A stretch of DNA of 64,000 bases from DATBLE01 sp963808815 (GCA_963808815.1 CAWEGI010000001.1:1-64000), one strand, 5' to 3'; shown: positions 1-8,233, counted from the first letter of the stretch. The notes: generated from the letters alone by a model not told the origin. Program-made: numbers and translations.

Positions 1-78
1 CAGGCGGTGACGAATCGGCGCTCTGAGCGCGACGCTCCCGCCGCACCTTGTCCACCATCTACCTCGGAAAGGATCGCC

Positions 79-261
79 ATGAGCAACCTCTACTCCGAAC
101 GCGCTGAAGTCCTCGACGAGCACGCCAAGAACATGATGGAGACGTTCGCGCAGCTGTACGACGGTTCGCATTCGACGGATGCGCAACTGGTTGCGACCTC
201 CGTTGTCTACGCAGGCGAACTGATCGCCGCCGCGATGTATCGGGCGATGGCTAAGGACTAA
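79..261 (+). CDS. small hypothetical protein (60 aa)
   Basis: A 60-residue acidic, apparently soluble protein that I do not recognise. The reading frame is open further upstream, but the ATG at 79 follows a GGAAAGG ribosome site and begins a compositionally normal protein (MSNLYSERAEV), so it is the better start. The C-terminal half (VATSVVYAGELIAAAMYRAM) looks like an amphipathic helix, too short for a confident membrane segment. It is the first of a run of small rightward genes. Function unknown. Confidence 0.55.
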   Translation: MSNLYSERAEVLDEHAKNMMETFAQLYDGSHSTDAQLVATSVVYAGELIAAAMYRAMAKD

Positions 262-478
262 ACCGGCGGTAGAACTGCGACGGGCACGCGCCTCTTTTCG
301 CCTGCTCTCCATGCTGTTACTCTGACCGAGCCGAGGGGGTCAACCATGGGTGCCCGTCCCTCTCGCAGACGACGCCTGATCGGCCGAGTGCTCAGAGGCC
401 CTCCCGGTGGACTGGCAGCCATCTACCAAACGGGAAGGCGAGGCGCGAGCATGTCCACACCGAGAGAGCAGGACGAAC

Positions 479-781
479 ATGAGACGCGTGGGCCAGAACC
501 AAGCGTTGTTTCGTGAGGTGAACGAGCGCATCAACGCAATCAAGGAGACCCGAGCTGTCTGGGTGAGCATCTCCGAGTGGGTGTGTGAGTGCGCGGATGA
601 AACGTGCACTGAGCGGATCGACATGTCACCCGAGGAGTACGAGGAGCTGCGCTCTAACCCGGTTCATTTCGCGGTCGCTCCCGCCGAGATGCATGTGTTT
701 TCGGAGGCAGAGTGGGTTGTCGAGAAGCGCGAGAAGATAGGCGAGGCGGCCGAGGTCGCTGAGCAGCTCGACATCCGCTAA
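479..781 (+). CDS. CxCx4C small protein, paralogue A
   Basis: A 100-residue protein with three parts: an N-terminal helix (ALFREVNERINAI), a central cysteine cluster CECADETC at about residues 38-45, and a C-terminal VVEKREKIGEAAEVAEQ segment. Paralogue B at 985 and the broken copy at 4480 share all three parts. The ATG at 479 is preceded by AGGA, and the open frame upstream of it is not conserved in B. The CxCx4C spacing suggests metal binding or a redox site, but I know no assigned function. It probably belongs to an uncharacterised actinobacterial family. No membrane segment is visible. Confidence 0.75.
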   Translation: MRRVGQNQALFREVNERINAIKETRAVWVSISEWVCECADETCTERIDMSPEEYEELRSNPVHFAVAPAEMHVFSEAEWVVEKREKIGEAAEVAEQLDIR

Positions 782-984
782 GTCGCCGCCTGCGGGTTCG
801 GCTCCTCCCATGGCTCACCGGATGCCGGCTGCGCAAGGCGCAAGTTTTCGGCCCGGCTCCCGTCTATACAGGTTGAGGCTCGAAGACGCGGTGCGGGCGG
901 GGAGGCCTAGACGGGAGAGGCAAACCACCGGGCCGCAGAGCCCGTCCCGGCGTAGCATTGTCGCCGATTCGAACTGGAGGGAGC

Positions 985-1326
985 ATGCCTATAGGGCCTG
1001 ATTACGACGAGAGGACGGGGGAGAACGAGGCGCTGTTTCGTGAGGTGAACGAGCGTCTCAAGGAGCGCAAGCGGGATGACTTGGCCTGGCAAGCGCCGTC
1101 GGAGTGGATTTGCGAGTGCGCGGAGGAGACCTGTACGGAGCGGATCGTGATGTCTCCCTTGGAGTACGAGCAGCTGCGCTCAGAGCCGACGCACTTCGCC
1201 GTCGTCCCCAACGAGGAGCACGTCTCTCTCGATGTGGAACGGATTGTCGAGAAGCGCGATCGTTACTGGGTGGTCGAGAAGGTCGGAGAAGCTGCCGAGA
1301 TCGCGGAGGAAACCGACCCCCGCTAA
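985..1326 (+). CDS. CxCx4C small protein, paralogue B
   Basis: A 113-residue paralogue of the gene at 479. It has the same EALFREVNERL helix, the cysteine cluster CECAEETC, the block MSPLEYEQLRSEP and the tail VVEKVGEAAEIAEETDPR. The ATG at 985 lies just behind GGAGGGAG, so the longer open frame from 958 is not needed. Between A and B is about 200 bp in which I see no gene. The RsbW-like gene begins 85 bp downstream, so a link to stress signalling is possible but is inferred from position only. Confidence 0.8.
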   Translation: MPIGPDYDERTGENEALFREVNERLKERKRDDLAWQAPSEWICECAEETCTERIVMSPLEYEQLRSEPTHFAVVPNEEHVSLDVERIVEKRDRYWVVEKVGEAAEIAEETDPR

Positions 1327-1411
1327 CCCGCTTCCGAGCTGGACACCGTTTCAGGACTCGCGTTCCGGCGCATCTAAGTAGAGGGAGAGCCTTCGACCTA
1401 AGCGGGGCCGT

Positions 1412-1822
1412 GTGAAGTCGGTGTCTGATCTGCGAGAGTCCGAGCCTTCTCTGCAACTCAGGCTCGAGGCCATGCCGGAATCGATGTCCGTTCTTCGCCG
1501 TCACCTCCGTAGGTGGTTGAACGAGGCCGGGGCAACGGGTCGTGAGCTGTTCGAGATTCAGCTCGCGGTGACCGAGGCGTTCGCCAACGCAGTCGAGCAC
1601 CCGGAGGAGCCGACCTCTCACCTGGTCGAGATCAAGGGAACGGTCACGAACGGCACCGTTGCCGTTTCCGTCCGCGACTACGGCCGGTGGCAGGACGAGT
1701 CGGCCAGGGAAGAAGGCGGGCTCGGCCTCGCGATCATGGACACGTTGATGGACTCGGTCGTTGTCGAGCCATTCGCGGACGGCACGACCGTGACGATGCA
1801 TCGCCGTCTTGCGATGCGCTGA
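1412..1822 (+). CDS. RsbW-like anti-sigma factor / serine kinase (HATPase_c_2)
   Basis: A 136-residue GHKL ATPase of the RsbW/SpoIIAB type, which phosphorylates STAS-domain antagonists and can sequester a sigma factor. The N box is AVTEAFANAVEH at about residues 49-60. The G1 region reads RDYGRW, where the last glycine of DxGxG is not kept. The G2 loop is GGLGLAIM at about 106-113. The size is normal for the family. A GTG start at 1412 is chosen; an internal ATG at 1472 would cut into the first strand. No sigma factor is adjacent, but the STAS proteins at 7820 and 16027 are candidate substrates. Confidence 0.85.
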   Translation: MKSVSDLRESEPSLQLRLEAMPESMSVLRRHLRRWLNEAGATGRELFEIQLAVTEAFANAVEHPEEPTSHLVEIKGTVTNGTVAVSVRDYGRWQDESAREEGGLGLAIMDTLMDSVVVEPFADGTTVTMHRRLAMR

Positions 1823-1837
1823 GCGCGGCCGAGGCGG

Positions 1838-2080
1838 CTACGTGTCGGTCGGGTTGATGGTGTAGTGCCGCCCGTCCAGCTCGACCCGGGTGAGGCTGTG
1901 TCCCTTCTCTACGTGCTCGTGGATCGCGTCTAGCACCTCCAGGATGCGCCGGTCGCTTTCGCCCACATCGACCGACACCGAGTAGCTCTCGCTTTCCAGG
2001 ACGGGATCGAATCGCCTCAGCGCGTCAAACACGCTCTCCGCCGAGTTGAGTGTCTTGGTCTTGATCGTGAAGGCCCGCAT
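1838..2080 (-). CDS. hypothetical 80-aa alpha/beta protein
   Basis: A small protein convergent with the RsbW-like gene. The ATG at 2080 sits behind a strong GAGGAGG site, so the open frame further upstream is discarded. The pattern is two strands, a helix (DRRILEVLDAIHEHVEKG), then RVELDGRHYTINP. The protein at 7510-7797 has the same order: a DETLGVVLGILQDRL helix followed by IRFDRHAYQVED. I infer a shared small fold, but the similarity is weak and is not an identification. Function unknown. Confidence 0.65.
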   Translation of the reverse strand: MRAFTIKTKTLNSAESVFDALRRFDPVLESESYSVSVDVGESDRRILEVLDAIHEHVEKGHSLTRVELDGRHYTINPTDT

Positions 2081-2235
2081 CGTTACCTCCTCGGCCGGTT
2101 GTCGTGTACGGATAACCGACTGCTGGTTGCTGCCGCGTTGGCGTCTCGGTTCACGCTCTGGCATGGAAGGCGTGATCTGTGGTTCAGTTCAGCGTGCAAG
2201 CAGTTACGCCCAGGTCTTACGAGACCCCTGCCGCC

Positions 2236-2469
2236 CTAGAGGTCTTCACTCGACGTCACCCGACGGCGGTGGTGCGATCCGTTCGTGTGAAGTAGCCCGG
2301 GCCTGCCCAGCTCGACCAGAAGATCAGTCGAAAGCAGTACGCCGATGATGCCGACGATCAGCAGGATGTAGCCGACCGTATTCACGTTGAAGCCCGAGGT
2401 ACTGACATCGACAGCCCAGGCCAGGACCGCCCCGGCAGCGATCAGGATAAGACTAACTCCAACACCCAT
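2236..2469 (-). CDS. DUF6458-like two-helix membrane protein
   Basis: A 77-residue protein starting MGVGVSLILIAAGAVLAWAV, with a second hydrophobic helix at about residues 31-48 (VGYILLIVGIIGVLL) and a basic tail. This is the layout of the actinobacterial DUF6458 family, small inner-membrane proteins of unknown role. It is the downstream partner of the 46-residue hydrophobic peptide gene at 2491, with only about 20 bp between them, so the two are probably co-transcribed leftward. Confidence 0.75.
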   Translation of the reverse strand: MGVGVSLILIAAGAVLAWAVDVSTSGFNVNTVGYILLIVGIIGVLLSTDLLVELGRPGLLHTNGSHHRRRVTSSEDL

Positions 2470-2490
2470 TTCGACCTTCTTCTCCCCTCT

Positions 2491-2631
2491 TCAGGCTGTT
2501 CGAGAGAACAAACCAAACAGCGCCAGAATGGCGGCGACGATCAGCACGAAGAACAGGAACTTGGAAATCGCGACGCCGCCCACGATTGCAAACAGAAGCA
2601 GCAACGCGACAAGCACCCAAAGAACAACCAT
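2491..2631 (-). CDS. 46-aa hydrophobic membrane peptide
   Basis: A very short gene of 46 residues. It starts MVVLWVLVALLLLF and consists of two hydrophobic stretches with a GG turn and a single lysine between them, ending FSRTA. The ribosome site GAGGAGGTGA lies about seven bases ahead of the ATG, one of the best in the window. Composition and length fit small stress-type hydrophobic proteins of actinobacteria. It likely forms a helical hairpin in the inner membrane beside the DUF6458-like protein. No enzymatic role can be assigned. Confidence 0.65.
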   Translation of the reverse strand: MVVLWVLVALLLLFAIVGGVAISKFLFFVLIVAAILALFGLFSRTA

Positions 2632-2821
2632 GCCCAACTCACCTCCTCAAAGTGGAGAAAGACCCGGGCCTTGCAAGATCAGTTACGAGACTTCAGGCCC
2701 GGCTGCGGCCAGGTTAATACCACCACTAACCGCCTGGTAAACGCCATCGAGATATGCAACGGCGACACGCATGGGCGCGGGTCGCCTGGGCAGTAAACGC
2801 TTAGGCCCTTTAGCCCTGGCG

Positions 2822-2986
2822 TTAGGGGTGCGCGCAGCCGGGCGGGTACCAGATCGTCACTGGCTCCTCGCCGTATGCCACGGACGACGTGCCACTCGTG
2901 CACGCCGGAATCGGTGGGGCACTGTGCGAAGGAGACGAAGCCACGCACATCAGCAGCACCAGCACTGTCAGCAAAGCGAATTTCAA
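2822..2986 (-). CDS. putative secreted 54-aa peptide
   Basis: If read from a TTG at 2986, this frame gives MKFALLTVLVLLMCVASSPSHSA, a convincing signal peptide with an SxA-type cleavage site, and then about 31 mature residues with two cysteines and a WYPPGC end. A GGGGGAGA tract lies about 17-23 bases upstream, farther than ideal. The signal peptide is the main argument for coding. The unusual start and short length keep confidence low. Confidence 0.35.
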   Translation of the reverse strand: MKFALLTVLVLLMCVASSPSHSAPPIPACTSGTSSVAYGEEPVTIWYPPGCAHP

Positions 2987-3173
2987 CTGGACCCCATTTC
3001 TCCCCCAGCCAACCTTCGACCGCGTCTCTCCCTCCATACCCTTCTAGACAGATAACTAACGCTGTATGCGGCAGCATCTCCAGGTCAGAAGGTGCGCCAT
3101 CGAGCGGTCGTTTATGAAGCGCCCCTCCGGGTAGCGCAGACAGCGTCTGCAAATCGAAGAAGAGGGGTCGTTC

Positions 3174-3299
3174 ATGCCGCTGGGTAACGAGCGGACTAAG
3201 GAACAGCTCTACCGGCAGGCCAAGAGCCTCGGCATCAAGGGGCGCTCGAAGATGAACAAGGGCCAGCTGAAAGCCGCGCTCGCACGTAAGGGTCACTGA
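3174..3299 (+). CDS. 41-aa Rho_N/SAP-like small protein
   Basis: A 41-residue basic protein with the pattern KEQLYRQAKSLGIKGRSKM followed by KGQLKAALARK. This matches the helix-extended-helix of Rho N-terminal / SAP-like motifs, which bind nucleic acid. The ATG at 3174 has AGAGGGG in front of it. The C-terminal halves of DUF7218-type proteins carry the same motif, and a DUF7218-like N-terminal half occurs at 13519. A strong hairpin follows the stop codon. A nucleic-acid-binding role is an inference. Confidence 0.65.
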   Translation: MPLGNERTKEQLYRQAKSLGIKGRSKMNKGQLKAALARKGH

Positions 3300-3320
3300 A
3301 CAAGGCGCGGATCAATTGTC

Positions 3321-3348
3321 GATAGCGCCCGCCTCGGCGGGCGCTATC
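3321..3348 (+). terminator. stem-loop behind the 41-aa gene
   Basis: A perfect inverted repeat with 13-base arms, GATAGCGCCCGCC and its complement, and only TC between them. It lies 22 bases after the stop codon at 3299. There is no T-run on either side, so if it terminates transcription it is not a classical U-tract terminator. Confidence 0.6.
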
Positions 3349-3680
3349 CGTTGCTCGGTGAGCGCACCCAGATGCCAACGGAAGAATCGGCCTGAGGAAA
3401 AGATGCCCGAGCTTCCGGGGGAGGGCTCAGCAGCCATCCCTCTTGGCGGCGAACCCCCCGACCCCGGAAGACCCTAATAGCTGGCACCGAAACGGGCTCG
3501 TCCAGAAGACCCGTTCTCTTGCTCAGCCGCTCCGTGTATTCCCCCTCCGAATCGCTGTCTAACACAGACGCGGAGACTGACGAATCGGACGGATGAACTG
3601 AATGGGCTTCAGCAGGCTTCAGTTCGCTCGCATCGGGTAACGCCCTTCAGGCCAACAACAACGACAAGGGGGACTGCTCG
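3349..3680. other. intergenic, no supported gene
   Basis: About 330 bases in which I see no convincing gene. The one leftward open frame (3344-3565) has no ribosome site and no recognisable motif. An 8-base inverted repeat, GAACTGAA at 3595-3602 and TTCAGTTC at 3618-3625, lies about 55 bases ahead of the PRC-barrel gene and could be a regulatory site. Confidence 0.4.
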
Positions 3681-4040
3681 ATGGGTTTGATGGAGATTTG
3701 GACGTATCGTGAGACCACGTGGTCGACCGAGAACCTCGTCGGCTTCAGCGTCGAGGCGCTCGATGGTGGTATCGGCAAGATCGACGAGGCCACCAATGAG
3801 GTCGGCGCGAGTTACATCGTTGTCGACACCGGGCCTTGGATCTTTGGGAAGAAGGTCATGCTCCCGGCGGGCGTGATCAACCGTGTGGATCGCGAGGAAG
3901 AGACGGTTTATGCCGATCGGACCAAGGAGCAGATCAAGAACGCGCCTGAGTTCGACCCGGATGACTACCGCAGCGAGCGATATCGCGGCGAGGTCGGTTC
4001 GTACTACGATCGCGGCGGCGCCGGGTGGCGCGACCAGTAG
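3681..4040 (+). CDS. PRC-barrel domain protein
   Basis: A 119-residue protein with a PRC-barrel at about residues 15-80: ENLVGFSVEALDGGIGKIDEAT, then GASYIVVDTGPWIFGKKVMLPAGVI. PRC-barrels are small beta domains found in RimM and in many stress-associated actinobacterial proteins, where they mediate protein contacts. The C-terminus is acidic and Tyr/Arg rich (ERYRGEVGSYYDRGG). Two ATGs, 3681 and 3690, are possible; AGGGGG lies ahead of the first. The gene is followed at once by a bidirectional hairpin. Confidence 0.85.
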   Translation: MGLMEIWTYRETTWSTENLVGFSVEALDGGIGKIDEATNEVGASYIVVDTGPWIFGKKVMLPAGVINRVDREEETVYADRTKEQIKNAPEFDPDDYRSERYRGEVGSYYDRGGAGWRDQ

Positions 4041-4051
4041 TTCCGTGAGCG

Positions 4052-4079
4052 CGGCGGCCGGGGTAACACCCGGCCGCCG
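4052..4079. terminator. bidirectional stem-loop terminator
   Basis: Eleven-base perfect arms (CGGCGGCCGGG and complement) with a six-base loop. The hairpin lies exactly between the stops of the convergent genes 3681-4040 and 4080-4373, where a shared terminator is expected. Confidence 0.65.
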
Positions 4080-4373
4080 TTACTCGAATAACGGCACGTA
4101 TCGCTCGCGCCAGACTTGATCCGAAACTGAGCGGCGGAAGAACGTTTCGAGCACACCTCGGGGTGTCGTCCCTTCGACCTGGGCGAGCAGGCACGTGGTC
4201 GCGGCCAGGAGGTGGGGCAGCAGTTCTTCGTCGGTGCGAGCGAGTCGCAGGGCCTCCTCGAAGGCGAAGATCATCCTTTCGGCCTCAGGGCCGCTCAAGT
4301 CCTCCCGCAGCTCGCTGGCGAGGCGCTCGAGTGTGAAATCGTCCCAGTCCACGCTGAACAATTCTGTCGGCAC
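4080..4373 (-). CDS. hypothetical protein (about 97 aa)
   Basis: A leftward gene with acidic, mostly helical composition: DDFTLERLASELREDLSGPEAERMIFAFEEALRL, then LLPHLLAATTCLLAQ, ending QVWRERYVPLFE. Two GTG codons are possible, at 4379 and 4373. AAGGA lies six bases before the second, so 4373 is preferred. It is downstream of the frameshifted CxCx4C copy. I do not recognise the family; no signal peptide or membrane segment is visible. Confidence 0.55.
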   Translation of the reverse strand: MPTELFSVDWDDFTLERLASELREDLSGPEAERMIFAFEEALRLARTDEELLPHLLAATTCLLAQVEGTTPRGVLETFFRRSVSDQVWRERYVPLFE

Positions 4374-4479
4374 CGGCACTTCCTTGCATGAGTCACGCTG
4401 TCCGACGAGATCGGGGAGGAGCCTCCGCCCTTTACGAAGGGGCCGCTCGATCGGGCTCCAGCCTAATGCTGAACAGGGC

Positions 4480-4808
4480 CTATTCGCGCGGGTCGGTCTC
4501 TTCAGCGACCGCAGCCGCCTCGCCCTGCTTCTCCACCACCACGTAATGATCGTGGCGCGCGACAACGCCCTCGATGCCGGGATCCTCGTGGCCGGGTGTG
4601 ACAAGGAACCAGGTCGAGCTGCCCTCACGGTCTCATATTCGTCGCGCGGCACCGTGACCACCTTCATACACGTCGCTGAACTGCACTCGCACACTAGATC
4701 GACGAGGCGACCACCGGACCACAGGTCGCCCTCCACGCGCTTGATTTCCTCGTTGAGGGTGCGGAACTTCGCCTCATTCTCTGCCCGCCGACGATCCTGC
4801 TCGCGCAT
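4480..4808 (-). pseudogene. CxCx4C small protein, paralogue C (frameshifted)
   Basis: Third copy of the family at 479 and 985. From the ATG at 4808 the frame reads ENEAKFRTLNEEIKRVEG, then CECSSATC and RDEYETVRAA. It then loses register near 4630. The frame one base over continues as STWFLVTPGHEDP and HYVVVEKQGEAAAVAEETDPRE and ends at 4480. Both halves match paralogue B, so a single-base indel is clear. Whether the break is biological or a sequence error cannot be decided here. Confidence 0.75.
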
Positions 4809-5173
4809 TTCGACGGCGGTACCCCGGTCGGTCGCGGGCCAACGCACCCAAGCCGCCCGCCGCTCCGGTGCCTCTTGGGCGACGAGCGCGGTCAGCGCGA
4901 GGGACTCGTAGAGGCTGATCCGGTCCGAGCTCCCGCCCCGCCGTCTCGGCGACTAAGCAGATTGCCCGCCCTTCTCGATCACCCGCTCGAAGATCGTCCT
5001 CGGATCCCCAGCGCCTTCACAGCCCTCCTGGCTCGAGCCGGCCGACGCATAGCCAATTGACCCCGTCTCGGAGCCGTTGGAGCTCCGTTCGTGGGATCTA
5101 GGTCGTCGCTAGTGCGAGCAACACGACCAGGGTGATCCCTGCAGCGATGATGGGAGCGTCATGATCAGCGCTC
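4809..5173. other. intergenic, no supported gene
   Basis: About 365 bases without a gene I can support. A hydrophobic tail-like leftward frame near 5105-5160 (IIAAGITLVVLLALATT) has no start codon. It may be the end of something lost to a frameshift, or chance. Confidence 0.4.
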
Positions 5174-6416
5174 CTAACTGCTGGTGTAGCGGCCGACGTA
5201 AATTGTCACGGTCGAATTCGGCTGCGCTGATTGGTTCGCAGTTGGGGCTTGCTCGATGACCATCCCGTCTTGGGATGCCTCTGCAGTGTCGCGGTCGACG
5301 ACCTGAACGGTAAGTCCGGCGTTTTCGAGGTCTTGGGTAGCTGTGACCTCGTCTTCTCCGGTCACGTCTGGAACGGCGATCGGTTGCGAGCCCGATTGCG
5401 ACGATGTTGTCGACGTCGCTGGCTTTCGGCCCTTCGAAACGGTGATCAGCAGGTGCGTCCCTCGTTTGAGCTGTGTGCCGGGTTTCTTCGCTTGTGCGAT
5501 CACCGTCCCGAGCGGCTGCGCGTTGGGCACTCGCCTGATCTCGATCACGAGGCCCACTCTTCGGATGAGTCGCCGCGCGTCGATCAGCTTCTTGCCTTCG
5601 AGGTCTGGCACCCGTACGAGCGGGTTGGCGTTCGCCGCGGCCGCAGTTGTCGGCGCGGTCTCTTGGTTCGTGCTGGCAGTGGCGGTCGTTGTTGGCGTGC
5701 TTTCCTTGCCTGACGGGGTGGCCTGTTTGCCGTCCGAGACATTGAGGCGAACCGCAACGCCCGGTCGACGCCTTCGCGTCTGCCTTGGGGTCTTGCGCCA
5801 CAACCTGACCTGCGGGCTCGACACTCGGAACCCGAACGATCCGAGGCTTGAACGCCTGAGCTTGAAGCGTGCTCAGCGCATCAGCGGCGGTCTGGCCGAC
5901 GACGTCGGGAACCGCAACTGCCCTGGGCCCCTTCGAGATGTTCAACATGACCGTTTCGCCCTTTGCGAGCTTCCGCGACGATCCAGGCGTCTGCGCAACG
6001 ACCACAGTCGGGGGCTTCTCGGAGAACACATTCTGCGTGTTCACCGTGAGGCCGAGCTGCCGTAAGCGCGTCAAAGCCACTGGAGCTGTGAGGCCAACCA
6101 GCCGTGGCACGGTCACTCGTGCGGATGGTGCCGGGGTACGAACTGCAGTCCTGGTCGGGCTGGCCGGCACAGTCGTCGGCGGAACAGGTGCCGGGGTCGC
6201 TGCCTGAGGCTGGCTTTTGTCGTCGCGCGTTGCGAAGTAGACGACGGCAATCCCCGCCAGCACCAGCACGAGCAAGACCACCAACCACGGCCACAGCTCG
6301 CGCTCCGGCGGCGGCTCCACAGGAGGACCCGGCGGCGGCGGCGCTGGCCGCTGCTCCTCGATCGTTACCGCAGTCTGATCAGCAACCGCAGCCTGCTCAA
6401 CGACCTCGGCCCGCAC
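5174..6416 (-). CDS. membrane-anchored protein with four PASTA domains (one frameshift)
   Basis: A bitopic protein: a short acidic, proline-rich cytoplasmic part, one membrane helix at about residues 41-62 (LWPWLVVLLVLVLAGIAVVY), a Thr/Pro linker, then four extracellular PASTA domains that begin VPRLVGL, VPDVVGQ, VPDLEGK and VPDVTGE. PASTA domains bind muropeptides or cell-wall precursors. The kinase domain found in PknB-type proteins is absent. The frame breaks once near 5760-5768, at the end of PASTA 2, and resumes as PGVAVRLNVSDG. The GTG at 6416 behind GGTGGGTGG is the likely start; the frame is open to 6572. Confidence 0.8.
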
Positions 6417-6571
6417 GGGCCACCCACCAATGATGCCTCTCCGCACCGCACTCTCCCTGACGGTAGGTCTGACGAGCCTTGCGCGTTTCTTACCCCCGGC
6501 GCTCATCTTCGAAAACGCTGCCGCGCCCGGCCCGTTTTGGGTTGACGACCGCCGGGAAAGGAAGAAGAGCA

Positions 6572-6901
6572 ATGGATCTCTGGGTATGGGTGGCAGTGAT
6601 CGCCGGCGTAGTGGTTGCGTTGTTGCTGCTCTTCGTCACGGTCGGGACTCCTGGTCGGCGACAAGCTGCGAAGCGAGAGCAGGCCGACCGGTTGCGGCAA
6701 CAAGCGGAGGAAAAGCTGAGGTCGGCCGCTGGCCGAGAAGCAGCTGCCCGTCAAGAACAGGCGGCGGCAGAACGCGAGCGTCTGGCCGCGCAGAACCACC
6801 TAGAGCAAGCCGATGCTGTCGACCCCGACGTCCCTGCCCAACCGTCGAGGGCCAACCCGAACGTGGGCCGAAGCGCCGAGCCTGCCGACGAGACAGTCTG
6901 A
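6572..6901 (+). CDS. single-helix membrane protein with coiled coil
   Basis: A 109-residue protein: an N-terminal helix (MDLWVWVAVIAGVVVALLLLFV) followed by a charged, Gln/Arg/Glu/Ala-rich stretch of about 50 residues that should form a coiled coil, then a disordered tail. The ATG at 6572 follows GGAAAGGAAGAAGAG. It is divergent from the PASTA gene, with about 155 bp between the starts, so both may share a promoter region. No specific function can be given. Confidence 0.7.
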   Translation: MDLWVWVAVIAGVVVALLLLFVTVGTPGRRQAAKREQADRLRQQAEEKLRSAAGREAAARQEQAAAERERLAAQNHLEQADAVDPDVPAQPSRANPNVGRSAEPADETV

Positions 6902-7509
6902 CCAGGAAACCGTCGTCGAGAGGAGCGCCCAGCCCGCACGGCGCTGTTCGGCGCGCCCTGAAAGGGAACCGAGCAACCCCGGTCGCTCATCGAGACGCGC
7001 TCCACTCTCGCAATTAGATGTGCCGCGAGGATGCTACTTCGTCGTCGGCGACTTTCAGTCATTGACGAGATCGCGCTGTGACTGCGAAGGCTTCCGGCCA
7101 GTCGCTGGTCGCCTGTCAGAGGCGGCGTTCGCCGAACCCGATCCCGATCCCCTGCTGACCCCACTACGCAGGGCAACGGTGTAGCCGAAAGGTCCGGGAG
7201 ATGGTCAGCGGCCCGGAGGGGCCACCCCTCCCCCTCTGCTGATCTAGCACCTTCCTGACGGCCGAAAATTGCGAGAGAGACCACTGTCAGGCCTGGTCAT
7301 AGCTCTGACGCGAGATGGTGCTGGCAACCTCAATAGCCGGTCGCGTCCGCAATCTGCGGGGAGTGCGACAGCCGACCATCATGGTCGAGTACCCGACCGC
7401 GCGTTCAGGCGATAGCCGCCTAACGTGCGCGAGTGCCAAGAATGTCTCGGCACGGCCGGTTGCTAGCTTGCAGCAGCTTCGCTACCCATGCTCCCCAGCA
7501 CGAAGCCTG
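6902..7509. other. intergenic, no supported gene
   Basis: About 600 bases. Several frames are open on both strands, but none has a ribosome site, recognisable motif or consistent composition. I see nothing I can annotate. Confidence 0.45.
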
Positions 7510-7797
7510 TTATGCGAGCTCGAGCCGGGCGTCGTCTTCGACCTGGTATGCATGGCGGTCGAACCGGATGTTTATCTCCCCGCCACCTTCAGCCGCCAGC
7601 CGATCTTGAAGGATGCCTAACACGACGCCAAGGGTCTCGTCCCCGCGCATTGACACGACGATCTCCTTGGTCGCGGGCACGAATGCGACATCCTCGGCGG
7701 CTATGACTTGAAGCAGCGCCTGCACGAGTGAGCCGGCGTCTCCGCTGCTGTTCGTTCTTACTCGAAGGTCGCGGGGCGTGATTCGAACTACGGACAC
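7510..7797 (-). CDS. hypothetical protein downstream of STAS gene
   Basis: A protein of about 95 residues whose GTG at 7797 lies 22 bp behind the stop of the STAS gene, so the two are probably co-transcribed. A longer frame back to 7878 would overlap STAS. It has short strands, two helices (LVQALLQVIAAEDVAFV and LGVVLGILQDRLAAEGGG) and a closing IRFDRHAYQVEDD strand. The end resembles the 80-residue protein at 1838. It has no counterpart next to the second STAS copy at 16027. Function unknown. Confidence 0.6.
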   Translation of the reverse strand: MSVVRITPRDLRVRTNSSGDAGSLVQALLQVIAAEDVAFVPATKEIVVSMRGDETLGVVLGILQDRLAAEGGGEINIRFDRHAYQVEDDARLELA

Positions 7798-7819
7798 CGG
7801 AGACTTCTCTGCCCGCGCC

Positions 7820-8233
7820 TTAGCACTGGTCTGCGATGTAGGGGCTGGCTGGTGAGCTGCCGTTGCGGAGGGCAGCATCGACGCTCGTGACTCGGTTCAG
7901 TGCGCCGAGGACTCCGCAGATCTCAAGGGTGCGTTCGATGTTCGGTGATCCATCCAGCACAAGCCCGAAGCTGCAGCCTTGACTGTCAGCTTCCTTCTTC
8001 ACTCTTACGAGGGCGTTGATGGTGCTGGAGTCGATGAACTCAACAGAAGAAAGGTCGACCAGGAGCCCGGAACAGGTGAGGAGCGCATCGCCCATGGCTC
8101 GTTCGAGCCGCGGCGCGGATTCCAAGTCGTGCTCTCCCTCCAGCACGAACAGTGCGACGTCGGGCCGAGGCCAAGTGATTTCGACTCTTGGCTCCGCGAT
8201 TTGGACTTGGACGTCAGGGAGACCAGTCATCAT
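7820..8233 (-). CDS. STAS-domain anti-anti-sigma factor, copy 1
   Basis: A 137-residue SpoIIAA/RsbV-like STAS protein. The core is FVLEGEHDLESAPRLERAM, then LLVDLSSVEFIDSSTINALV. The DSS serines are the usual phosphorylation site of the partner-switching kinase. The ATG at 8233 follows GGGAGGA; the open frame upstream would run through the divergent promoter region. The C-terminus (SPASPYIADQC) differs from copy 2. It is divergent from the winged-helix gene at 8269. The probable role is to release a sigma factor from an RsbW-type kinase such as the one at 1412, which is an inference. Confidence 0.85.
   Translation of the reverse strand: MMTGLPDVQVQIAEPRVEITWPRPDVALFVLEGEHDLESAPRLERAMGDALLTCSGLLVDLSSVEFIDSSTINALVRVKKEADSQGCSFGLVLDGSPNIERTLEICGVLGALNRVTSVDAALRNGSSPASPYIADQC

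Noticed and set aside
2679..3296. A 205-codon leftward frame
   Set aside because: No ribosome site or motif. It overlaps the better-supported 41-residue gene and the signal-peptide frame.
3344..3565. A 73-codon leftward frame after the 3321 hairpin
   Set aside because: It starts without a ribosome site and has no recognisable feature.
5105..5173. A hydrophobic tail-like frame after the PASTA gene
   Set aside because: No start codon in frame, and it is too short to assign.
6751..7284. A 177-codon leftward frame
   Set aside because: Ser/Arg-rich composition typical of an antisense shadow, no ribosome site, and it overlaps a supported gene.
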